Of a stretch of DNA of 64,000 nt, positions 34,593 to 43,949 are shown one piece after another. The notes under the pieces are model-generated. The model did not search any database. It had not been told where the DNA came from and saw only the letters and a list, made by a program, of their open reading frames with translations. The stretch is from Bryum argenteum (Eukaryota; Streptophyta; Bryopsida; Bryales; Bryaceae). The stretch lies in contig CM073328.1 in the NCBI GenBank assembly GCA_037043015.1, positions 13,055,495 to 13,119,494 of the forward strand, written 5' to 3'. The first letter of the stretch is position 1, and each line of letters opens with the position of its first letter. The translations under genes and the position numbers were made by a program.

Positions 34593-36545
34593 TTTTTTTA
34601 AAATTTTTTTTCAATTTTTTTTAAAAATAAAAATTAGGAAATTATATATATATATATATTTAAAATTCAGAGATCTTACATAGCATAGGATCCTTTTTTA
34701 TTTCGCAAAGTTTTTTGTTATTTGATTCTCAGTGATTATTACACACTGAAATAAGGAATCCTATGTTGATTTCTGAAATGCAATATATTATTTCTCTCGG
34801 ATACATCTTAACCCTTAAAAATCCACAATGTTTCGGGAGCTTGAAATCCCAACACTGACCACTATGTACTATTTGGGGTACGTCCAATATTTTTGGAAAT
34901 TATTGATAATTTCATCCGTAGGATCTTGAAGTAGACTACCATTGATAGTACCGTGATTATTTTTAACCGTTGGATCATCACTAGATGTGAGATCATAACG
35001 TTTAAAGTTGACTGTAAATTTTTTTCCTTCACTTTATGTAAACGCCGAATCGGTGGCCGTGGTCGTTTAGGGGTTAACTCTAAATTTTAAGTTCATAACC
35101 ATTTTCAAAGTGGACTCTTTAAAGTGTAAATCTTCACAAATTAATAGATGTTTCAAACATAAGGCATTCATTTGGTTTTGAATCAATATCTTTCTTCTTT
35201 ATTTTCCTTTTGTAATTTAATTGACCATTGGCTTCATGAATCAAACTTTTAACCACATGACCTACAACAAGAACTCTATTCCAATATTGCATGGTTGAGA
35301 ATGTCAATTGGAGTATCCTAATCTTAATGTAGGACACTTATTTTGGAACTCATCCTAAAGAGTTATTCATACATCCTAAACCATAAACCACAAATCCTAT
35401 CCACGAGTGATTTTATCCACTAGATACTCTAAATGAAGAAGAGATGCCTATTTAAAATTTTATATTTTCAAAACAATCAATCGAAGAAAGAGTTATATGA
35501 CTTATATCGGGAATTACTAGAAATTGTGAAGATTATTTTTGTAATCTTTCAACAAGACCCCTTGTGAAATAGACAAACATTTTGACTTGGGTCACTTTGG
35601 AACTCAAGTAGTAAATTGTTCATGAACATATTTCCAAAAAAGAATTTCAAACAAAGACTAAATTTAACTCGCCTTAATGGACTTCAAACGTAAAAATTAT
35701 AGATGTACGTTGTAAATTTGGAATTTGGATATGCAAATTTTACCACATGCACTTTGCGGTGTAAGGACCACCTAGTCAAAATTTAATAAAAATTATTACT
35801 TTTGACCTCTTCATATAAGTTTGCCGATATAGGAAACCTCCACTTTGGTGTCCATGGATCTTTAGGGGTTAAGAAGGAATATTTTAACAAAAATAAATTA
35901 AGGTGTACAATCAAAAGCATGGTCTTTAACTAATAATAAGAATTGACCCCTTTGCCTTTGCTTTCCTTAAAAACAAGGGCATGAACTCTCAATGCCTTCA
36001 CAAATGAGAAAATTGACCACACTATATTGATTGTTAAATGTTTACTTCGATTCGAGCCAATTGGGCACAACAACTCAAAAAGTGAGTGTATTGGCGTGAA
36101 GATTTGCTCACCTTAACTCCCCTTCAAGAAAGTCCATTACTATGGATATATTTAAAGCCAAGAGTATCTTTGTCATAAAACATTCTCGCATGGGACAAAA
36201 AGATATTCCCGACATTCTCTTGTCAGAAAATTCCCTGTCCATATTTAGACGCCACGGGGAGCATAAAGACTAAATATAGTAGTTTTAAAAATGCAGGTAT
36301 GCAAGGCGAGGAAGTGATCGAAGTTGTGCAAACGGGGAGTTTGGGGAGAGGCAAGAGGAGGAGGGGAAAGGGGGACGCGAAGGACCCACCGACCGTCGCC
36401 GGGGACGTGGTCGGTCCCCACGCCGTCGGCGGTCGTCGGGCCGGTCGCCGGACGCTGGCCGGTCGCCGGTCGCCGGGCCGGTCGCGGGACGCCGGGCCGG
36501 TCGGCCGACGCCGGGCGGGCGCGCACGCCGCCGATGGCGGCCAAA
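34593..36545. repeat. Central segment, copy 1 (ends in GC array 3)
   Basis: Starts with a T-rich tract and CATAGGATCCTTTTTTATTT, whose partner GAAATAAGGAATCCTATG forms a foldback of about 90 bases. It continues through TTTTAAGTTCATAACCATTT (35,086), ACTCTATTCCAAT (about 35,275), a block with GAAAATTGACCACACTA (36,000) and GACGCCACG (36,249), and AATGCAGGTATGCAAGGCGAGGAAG. It closes in a GC array at 36,395-36,545. The same landmarks in the same order form copy 2. No gene starts after this array. Confidence 0.75.
36395..36545 (+). repeat. GC-rich CCGGTCGG-type array 3 (no gene attached)
   Basis: GGTCGCCGGACGCTGGCCGG-like words. Directly followed by a T-run instead of a TATA box, so it looks like a promoter array that lost its gene by the central duplication. 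Confidence 0.8.
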
Positions 36546-37258
36546 TCGAAATGGGGCCAAAGTACAGTTTTTTTTTTTTTTTTTTTAAAAATTCCTTAAA
36601 TACATAACTAAAAAAGATAAAATTGCATAGGATCCTTTTTTATTTCTCAAAGATTTCATTACTCGATTTTCATAATTACTACACAATGAAAAAGGAATCC
36701 TATGTTGATTTCCGAAATGCTAAGTATTCTTTTTCACGGATACATTTGAACTTTAAATTTTAAGTTCATAACCATTTCAGTGAGCTCCATAAAAGTATAG
36801 ATCTTCACGAATTCAAAAATGTTTCGTACAAACACTACTTGATCTCTCATACGTTATGATCTATGAGGTCATATGAATTAAACTCTAAGCCACATGACCT
36901 ACAATAGTAACTCTATTCCAATTTTGGTTTAAAATAGGCTATGAGATTGAAGACTCTGGAATCATAATTCGTATGTTGATGTTTAATATAGTACCTATAT
37001 ATTCTTTGCAATAAATTTGTGATTTATTCCATGTCAATAACATCTTCAATCAAAAATGATAAATACAAAATAGATTATTTTGCACACATTAACTATGCGA
37101 TGTAGAGAAGTGCAACTTGTATCCATGTAAAATATAATTGAGAACTACACCATACATACAATAATCCATTATTTTACATCCACACACAATTGTGTTTGCA
37201 AAGCTTTGCAACACAAAAACTAGGATTAAAATGAAATGTACCCCAAATCCTCAAGACC

Positions 37259-37309
37259 AAACCCTAAAACCCTAAACCCTAAACCCTATACCTAAACCCT
37301 ATACCCTAG
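37259..37309 (+). repeat. Interstitial telomere-type repeat
   Basis: ACCCTAAA and ACCCTATA units in a run (CCCTAAA is the complement of the plant telomere TTTAGGG). Only about six degenerate copies, so a short interstitial tract and not a chromosome end. Confidence 0.75.
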
Positions 37310-39002
37310 AGGCCTACATAGTAATTCATACATCTTTAACCAAGAACTTAAAGTTTATCCTCAAGAGAATGTATCCATTACATACAAGAAATGAAGAAGT
37401 GATGGCTCTTCAAAATATTCTATTCCTAAATCAATCAATCATAGTATACGAATAATCAATTTGATATAACATCTAATCCTAGTACTAATGTACTATACTT
37501 ATACAATATCAAATATGCTGCTTAAAAATTTAGGAGTTGATGCCATTATTGCCATATGTTAAACACTTAGAGGGTGGGATATTTTTTAAAATTTATTGGT
37601 CTCCTATTTATTTCTCTTATTTTATGATTGCAAAAATAGTAACAATGAAAACTTATTTCAATTACCTTGGTAAGAGGGAAATAAGTAACTATTCAAATCC
37701 ATACAATAAGAATAATGCTACAATTAATCATATGTACTAGATTATATATATTCTCCTAGGTTAGTTGAAGGTTGTCAAACAAAAAATAGCGAATAATAGA
37801 ATTAATTGTTTATGCACCATATTTTTTATAATAAGTATTACTAATTAGAATACACAACGACGGAATAATTTCCAAATACCCATCAATTAATATAGACCAT
37901 ACATTGTGGAAATGTTAAGGCCCAAATAGAAAGTCTAAATATTGACAAACTCAGTAAGACCAAAGTTATGAAAAGTAAATGCTCACACATGATCACCTAC
38001 ATTTCATATATACTTGGATCTCTCCAATGTGAGACATCAATATATTCTCACCAAGGACTAGGTAAATTTTTTGGAATGTAATTAGAGGGGATTTAGGGCC
38101 ACCTCAGGGTACACAGTACGGGGCAAGTCATGAATGGGGGCCAAGAAATGACAAAATCTCCTAGTGAGAATGGATAAATTTTTCTATTTCCTATCCGTGA
38201 AAAATAGTAACCCACTCCTTTCTCACACCAAGTATATAGATTCCCTCAATTTTCCTTAAGTGTACGAGAATAGGTGGTTTCACTACAAAGGGGCTATGTC
38301 CAATATTTTTGGATATACTTTATAATTTCAACCATAGGATCTTGAGTAAACTACAATATGTAGTACTGTGAAATCTTCAACCGTTGGATCATCACTACAT
38401 GCGAGATCATTACATTTGAAATTGAATATGAAACATTTTTTGGCCGTGACGATAAAAGACGAAATGGTGGCCATGATTGTGAAGGTGTTAGGGAAGAATA
38501 ATTCCAGAAAACAAAAAATAAAAAATAAATGTGTACCAAAAAAAAACATGGACTTTAGTTAATAATAAGAATTGGCCCCATGGCCTTGGCTACCCTTCTA
38601 GACATGGGCTTCAACTCCAAAGGACTTCATGACTCGGAAAATTGGCCACACTAAATTGGTTGTTCAATTAAAGCTAATTGGACAACATAACTCAAAAAGT
38701 GCGTGAATTGGCTTGGAGATTTGTTGGCCTTCCCTCCTCTTGCAAAGAGTCCCTTATTATAGGTTTATTTAAAGCCGATAGTATCTTTGTCATAAAACAT
38801 TCCCGTTTATGACTAAAAGACATTCCCGACATTCCCTTGTCAGAACATTCCCTGTCCTTATTTAGACGCCACGTGGACCAAAGAGGCTAAATATGGAACT
38901 TTTGAAAATGCAGGCATGCAAGGCGAGGAAGTGTTCGAAGTTGTGCAAACAAGGAGTTTTTGGGTGAGGGAAGAGGAGGAGGGGGAAGGGGAGACGCGGA
39001 AG

Positions 39003-39335
39003 GATCGACCGACCGGTCGCCCGGGGGTCGGGGTCGGTCGCCGGCCCGGTCTTCGGTCGCCGGTCTCCGGCCCGGTCGCCGGTCGCCGGCCCGGTCGGGT
39101 GGCCGGATGCCGGTCGCCAGACCGGTCGCCGGTCGGCCGGATCGGTCGGCCGGGATCGGCGGCCCCGATCGACCAATCGGCCGCGCCATCGGACGGCCCC
39201 GATCGACCGATCGGAAGTGCGACCCCAATCGGTTGTACCGGCCGGTCGCCGGCCGCCGGATCGCCGATTTGACGGCTGCCGACCGGGATCGGACGGCCAA
39301 GGCCAGCTGGCCAATGGCGTCCGATCCTTGGTCGG
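39003..39335 (+). repeat. GC-rich CCGGTCGG-type array 4 (upstream of second CKKYVKMYHI gene)
   Basis: Contains GGTCGCCGGTCTCCGGCCCG-type words, then GATCGACCGATCGG words towards its 3' side. It leads straight into the TATA-like box at 39337. Confidence 0.85.
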
Positions 39336-39336
39336 C

Positions 39337-39372
39337 ATAAATAGAAGGAGGGGCTCATTGTCCTCACTCACA
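39337..39372 (+). promoter_or_regulatory. Putative core promoter of the second CKKYVKMYHI gene
   Basis: ATAAATAG at 39337-39344, then GGGCTCATTGTCCTCACTCAC. Same order as in the other genes of the element: array, TATA-like box, CTCACT motif. Confidence 0.55.
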
Positions 39373-39484
39373 GTGAACAGTGCCGCGTTGCGGCTTTTTT
39401 TAAAGTCGCATCGATCGATCGCGTTACTCGTAGTCCGCGTGGGTCACCCACGCCCTCACCGCGCATACTTGTCGTTCTTTGGAA

Positions 39485-40703
39485 ATGGCGCCCAAGTTTT
39501 CACGTTCGAGGGCGAGGCCAAGTCTCCACGACCAAAGGGCGACCCTCCAAAATGGATTGGGAAGCATGGAGTGACCCAAATCGTGTTTGCGAGCCGGGTT
39601 GGCGTGAGGAGAGGGCGGACATTTGGAATTGCACCATGTGCAAGAAGTACGTGAAGATGTACCACATCATGAAGTTATGGCCGCGGCACGACGAGAAAAT
39701 ATGGTCCTCGTCGTGAAGGCCCAGGTGAAGAGTTGCAAGAGCGACCATTTTGCGCCTGAGATATCACGAAGTCACAATTGCGGTTGGAATCAAGAACACA
39801 AGGCCGAATTGATGTTGTATTCTACCATGGCCATGGTGTGGTGGGTGAAATAGTCCCGCACAAGGACATTGACTGGACCACCGTGATAGGTTTGAACGTG
39901 CATTTATTGGATCGCAAAGAAACCGATTCATTCCCACAAATTGGATGGGACCAAGCGATTGTTATACTACGTATTGAACGTTCACCGATATGGATGCCCA
40001 ACTTCAACAACATGGAACTCCAAGGGCATATGGGGGCACTCAAAGAAGACTCAAACCATGACGATCGTCAAGCACCGGTATCCTTTGGCACAGAAGTGAG
40101 GGGTATTACCATGGAAACCACCAATTCGGTACTCCGGTGAGTTATATGCCACTCCATCAGCAAAACACGTACAGAGCCGAACGCGAGTACGGTAGAGGTG
40201 GATCTAGTTCAAACTACCCATCTCCAATGTATACAGGAGGTACACATGGTTTAGGAGGTGAGCAGGGTAGCGGATCCAATGCTCAATGCAACTCAAGCCC
40301 AACTCATCCTATAAACCCATACAATCGTGGGAACCAATACGGTACAACATTCGGAAGTCCCGAGTACCGTAGGCCATCACACCCGAAGGAAACATACGAG
40401 TATGGAGGTCAATATGATAGAAGATCAGACATTGTTGGCTACACAAATTATGGATATGGTCAGAATGCATACGGAAGTAACGACATGCCTTCAAAGACCT
40501 TATCTATCTCCTGGAGGACGAAGAGGCGAGGTACCAACAAGATCTCGCAACAAGCCACACTTCTAAGTCGGCGGGAATACATTGAATGTACTCGAGGCCG
40601 AAAGAAACTTTAGGCAAACGTACTTGTTTGGAGAATCTTCTCGAGGACCACCTTCTTACTACCACGGGCAAGTCGTAAAGACGATGATGAAGAATCGGAT
40701 TAA
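39485..40703 (+). pseudogene. CKKYVKMYHI-domain protein 2, frameshifted
   Basis: An ATG at 39485 or 39552 (MDWEAWSDPNRVCEPGW) leads into WNCTMCKKYVKMYHIMKLWPR, clearly paralogous to the RING-linked protein on the other strand. After a shift comes KSCKSDHFAPEISRS, matching TCKDDHFLHRAQE. Then HKDIDWTTVIGLNVHLLDRK matches the KVNWSTFTASSAYPLRIGR region. The distal part (40,137 on) is Gly/Tyr/Asn-rich (YGRGGSSSNYPSP..., YGYGQNAYGSND) and unlike the paralogue. A helical LIYLLEDEEARYQQDL and an acidic DDDEESD terminus follow. At least three frameshifts. No RING finger is seen. Two CxxC-like pairs suggest metal binding, but the family is unknown to me. It converges on the kinase-like gene. Confidence 0.65.
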
Positions 40704-41415
40704 GAATGACAAATCATTATACATAGTGTCATTGTAGTGAAGGTTATGTAGTTTTTGGCGTGGATAATGTCTACACCATTCTCGCCTTGCTAGGGGCCAA
40801 TTTTGAGGATACAAAATCCATATTTTGTTTATGAATGGATTATCCAATATCGAGACTATATCGTTCTATATTAATATACTATGTAATTTGTTATTTCAAG
40901 GATTTTATGGCAATTTCTTTGTATTTTATACTATAAGTTCACTTGGTGGTAATAATTTCTTCCGTTTGGCTTTAAGCCTTTTTTTGACATCTCACACTCT
41001 CACCTAACATATAATATGTTCATCAATTCATTCAAAAAAAAAAAAGCATATGTAAAAGAAAAGTCATATTATGCTTGAGCTGACTTCGGACAAACCATTA
41101 ATATCGCAACTACGCAAGGTTGATGTAATGAAGAAGTTCCACAATTCATTATACATTCTCAAATATTGTTCATGAAGATTTGGAGATATTTCTATTGAAG
41201 GTAAGAAGTAATAAATTAAAATAACAAACAATGGAGAAGAAGTCATTGGTGCAAGGTATATATAAACAAGAATGTACTTGAAGCCGATACATATAGAAGG
41301 CATGTAATACACTTTACTACAAAAAATTTGCCTACATCTACATCAGAACTTCAATGAAGAATCTAAAAATCTAATAAAGCCGGAAGAACTAAAAGAAATG
41401 CGCATAACTAATTTG
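40704..41415. other. spacer between converging cargo genes
   Basis: AT-rich, with a short A-run at 41,034. It presumably holds the 3' ends of both genes. No coding signal. Confidence 0.45.
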
Positions 41416-42898
41416 CTAATCATACTTGGTGCGATAATGATCATTTGGCACCGGCCAATGGAATGATTCCATGAAGCGGTTGACAACGTGGGTCAACGTA
41501 TACTTTGCATCGACCACCATCTCCAAGTATTGGTCAAAAGCATTTGCCAAGTCTTGATTGCACCACCGGTCAGGCCCCGTTGTACTTTGGCAATTCTCGT
41601 AGGCCTTCGACATGCTCTTCTTGAGGATGCGTTGTGCTATTCGTGCCGTAGCAAACTCCTCCGAAGCGCAATCAAGAACGGGAATAATGTGAATGTCATC
41701 ACTCCGTTTGTACAAGTACGCCACCCGAGGATCTACCCAATATCGTGCTTGTAGAGTATCAATTCGCTCTTGGGGTTTTGTGAACGTATACAAGGACCTC
41801 ATTTTATCATCCATGCTCGTCTTTAGCCCCCCAATCACATACTCCAATATACACCCGTGATTCATCTTGAGGAAAGTGAAGAAGTATGTTCTCTGGAGAC
41901 ACATCGTTGTGGAGGTAGTTCAACCGGTGGACTTCACACATGATATGCACTAAAGCCTAAGCAAGCTCTGTTCGTTTTTTGCGGAACCGGACCAACTGCC
42001 AAGCTCGAATAAGCTCATCATCAGAATGAGGTGAGAGTCCAATCTCTCCATGAACAAAGATCTCCATATCTTGCATCAAGAGCCAACATCGATCGAATCG
42101 TGCCGCCATTCCACCAAAGACGTATAGCCTTGGAATTTATTTGCATGAATGGCTATAAAACGAATAACACCGGGATGTTGTATCCTCACAAAGAAGCGCC
42201 TCATTCGATGCTCCATCTTGGCCAAGTCTCGTCGTGTCACAAAGATGGATGGGAGTCTTTGCGAAGAAATTCCCAAAACTCTTCAATACCCGCAACCCCT
42301 CTTATGTGAACTTTGGAAATTGCGCCGTATCCTCCCCTAGAGTCCTCTTCTCAAGCTCGATGATACGGGCCGTCATAGGAATTACCACCAAATTATTCGT
42401 ACGAACCAGCTCCATTAACCTTCCTTGTTCCGTGCGCCACCATCCTATGGAACCAACCCGGTTTGCATTATTGGAATACGGCCTCATCGCTTCTTGAAAA
42501 GCCTCCGCCCTCAATACCACATCCCTGAACTCCTCATCACCCGCTCGAGTGGTTCTCTCATACCTCTTCAATATGGCGACAGCATCAATTAATCTATCCT
42601 CCATCCAGTCCGTAAAACCACGCTTATCAGTCTCCATTCTCCACACCGGATCTTGGAGCGCTTCCATCATGAGGTCCATCATGTCGTCCTTGAATTTGGC
42701 CACAGCTTCCTCTTTGTATCTCACGTATTTGCTAAACAAACGTGGAAGACTGTTAGCCTCATAAAATCGCACGATTACATTCTCCCGAAGAAAGTTCTTG
42801 CACTTATTGGATGGGTGCTCCCACTTCTCCAAATGTCTAACAACCCTTGGTCTCCGGCCTCGATTCCCCCCACTACCCCCCGCCCCATGTTTGGGCAT
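41416..42898 (-). pseudogene. Transposon-borne protein-kinase-like gene, interrupted
   Basis: Starts at ATG 42898 with MPKHGAGGSGGNRGRRPRVV. About 200 helical residues of unknown type follow (LEKWEHPSNKCKNFLREN..., WVR/WRTEQGRL...). The kinase part appears after a frameshift near 42,300: FVTRRDLAKMEHRMRRFF, HPGVIRFIAIHANKFQGYTSLVEW, then (other frame) ALVHIMCEVHRLNYLHND, VSPENILLHFPQDESR and VYIGVCDWG. The last frame (41,880-41,416) gives RYWVDPRVAYLYKRSDD and FATARIAQRILKK. HNDVSPEN keeps the catalytic Asp and Asn; DWG replaces DFG; the beta3 Lys may be Arg. Breaks include a TAG near 41,958 and a shift in a run of six G at about 41,845. Order and motifs match the relic at 3.1-4.0 kb. GC array 5 and a TATA box lie upstream. 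Confidence 0.75.
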
Positions 42899-43025
42899 CT
42901 TTGTGAAAAAAAAAGCAAAATCTCCCCCCTTACAAATGAAAAGACTTCTTTCCTCCGCAGGATAATGAGCCAGTGGATGAAAATTAAAAATTTCCAACCT
43001 CTGACTACTCGCACTCGATAACGAA

Positions 43026-43067
43026 GGAAAGAAGTGAGGAGAGTGGAGGCCGGTCGGGCCTTATATA
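43026..43067 (-). promoter_or_regulatory. Putative core promoter of the kinase-like gene
   Basis: On the minus strand TATATAAG (43067-43060), then CTCCACTCTCCTCACTTC. A leader of about 130 bases precedes the ATG at 42898. Confidence 0.6.
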
Positions 43068-43069
43068 GG

Positions 43070-43560
43070 CCGCGGTCGCATGGCCGACCGGCGACCTAAA
43101 TCGGACGGCCGATGGCCGACCGGCCCGACCGATCTGACGGCCGGCGCCGACCCGGCGCGACCGATCGGCCAGCGGCCGACCGACCGTCGGACGGCCCAGC
43201 GCCGACCAGGGCGCGACCGCCTGGCCAGCGGCCGACCGACCGTCGGACGGCCGGCGCGCCGACCCGCCCCGACCGATGGCCCGCCGACCCGACCCGATCA
43301 CGCCGGCCAACCCGACCGATCGCGGCCGACCCGACCGATCGCGGCGCCGACCGACGACCGACGGACCGGCCCTCGCCGACCGGCGGTCGCGGCGATCGAC
43401 CGGCCGACGGAGAGCGCGACCGATCGGACGGCCGACGCCGACCGGGCCCATCCGACGGCCGACCAACGCGACGATCGGACGGCGGCGGCGATCAGCGACG
43501 ATCCGGCGGCGTCGACCGGTCGGTCGGCAAACCAATCGGACGGTCGAGGCGCCCGATTCA
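43070..43560 (-). repeat. GC-rich CCGGTCGG-type array 5 (upstream of kinase-like gene)
   Basis: Longest of the five arrays, made of CCGACCGATCGG, GGCCGACC and CGGACGGCC words. It is open in several frames on both strands only because stop codons are rare in such sequence. No protein is claimed. Confidence 0.85.
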
Positions 43561-43736
43561 ATCCAACGGTAATCACCTACCCTCACAACACTATTTGAAC
43601 GGCTACGATACGATTTTCAATACGATCTGACGGTTAAAAAATTTACTACATGCATAGTAATTCCGATTTACCCCCGGACGGACGTCCGGACGGACGGACG
43701 TCCATCCGTCCAAAAAAACCCAAAAGACGTCCGGAT

Positions 43737-43747
43737 TGACATCCCTG
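43737..43747 (-). repeat. Right terminal inverted repeat of hAT element
   Basis: TGACATCCCTG, inverse of the left end. Preceded by CGGACGGACGTCCGGACGG-like subterminal motifs. Confidence 0.92.
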
Positions 43748-43755
43748 CTCTAATT
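43748..43755 (+). repeat. Target-site duplication, right copy
   Basis: CTCTAATT, identical to 26838-26845. Confidence 0.9.
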
Positions 43756-43949
43756 GCGCACTTTAACCCCACCCGGAAGCCGAAAGTAACGATGGGCTGT
43801 AGTTCGCCGTAGCCGACTGAATGAAAATAGATGAGTGAAGCCATAGCAACCTCTCCCTTACCTCTTCGGGAGGATAATGGGATGAGCGATCCGACGCAGT
43901 GAGTTGCAAGACGCTCTCCCCAATTGGCTGATGGCTGTTTGAATATAAA

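Larger units (their letters stand above)
36560..39335. repeat. Central segment, copy 2 (ends in GC array 4)
   Basis: Repeats copy 1 in direct orientation: T-run and GCATAGGATCC (36,567-36,640), GGAATCCTATGTTGATTTC (36,692), TTTTAAGTTCATAACCATTT (36,758), CTCTATTCCAAT (36,910), GAAAATTGGCCACACTA (38,636), CCCTGTCCTTATTTAGACGCC (about 38,850), ATGCAGGCATGCAAGGCGAGG and then a GC array. It is longer than copy 1 because of extra AT-rich DNA between about 36,960 and 38,280, which contains the telomere-like tract. Confidence 0.75.
26846..43747. mobile_element. 16.9-kb hAT-type transposon with cargo genes (non-autonomous copy)
   Basis: Bounded by perfect 11-bp inverted repeats (CAGGGATGTCA / TGACATCCCTG) and a perfect 8-bp target duplication, both typical of the hAT superfamily. 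Subterminal regions carry clustered GTCCGGACGTCCG-like motifs on both sides (26,861-26,900 and about 43,676-43,735), as expected for transposase-binding sites. Inside are a broken hAT transposase (+), a CKKYVKMYHI/RING-finger gene (-), a duplicated AT-rich centre, a second CKKYVKMYHI gene (+) and a kinase-like gene (-). Five CCGGTCGG-type GC arrays punctuate it. Known autonomous hAT elements are usually a few kilobases, so this size and gene content are unusual. Every reading frame inside is interrupted, so movement of this copy would need transposase in trans. Confidence 0.9.

Noticed and set aside
36245-36607. Frames of 90-100 codons on both strands
   Set aside because: Produced by GC array 3.
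37259-37309. Chromosome end
   Set aside because: Only a handful of degenerate telomere units, surrounded by long non-telomeric sequence on both sides.
38860-39370. Three overlapping minus-strand frames of 137-169 codons
   Set aside because: Same cause as above, in GC array 4 and its flank. No composition or motif of a real protein.
43080-43630. Overlapping long Arg/Pro/Asp-rich open frames on both strands
   Set aside because: They lie wholly in the GC-rich CCGGTCGG array, where stops are rare in all frames. The residues simply mirror the repeated words.
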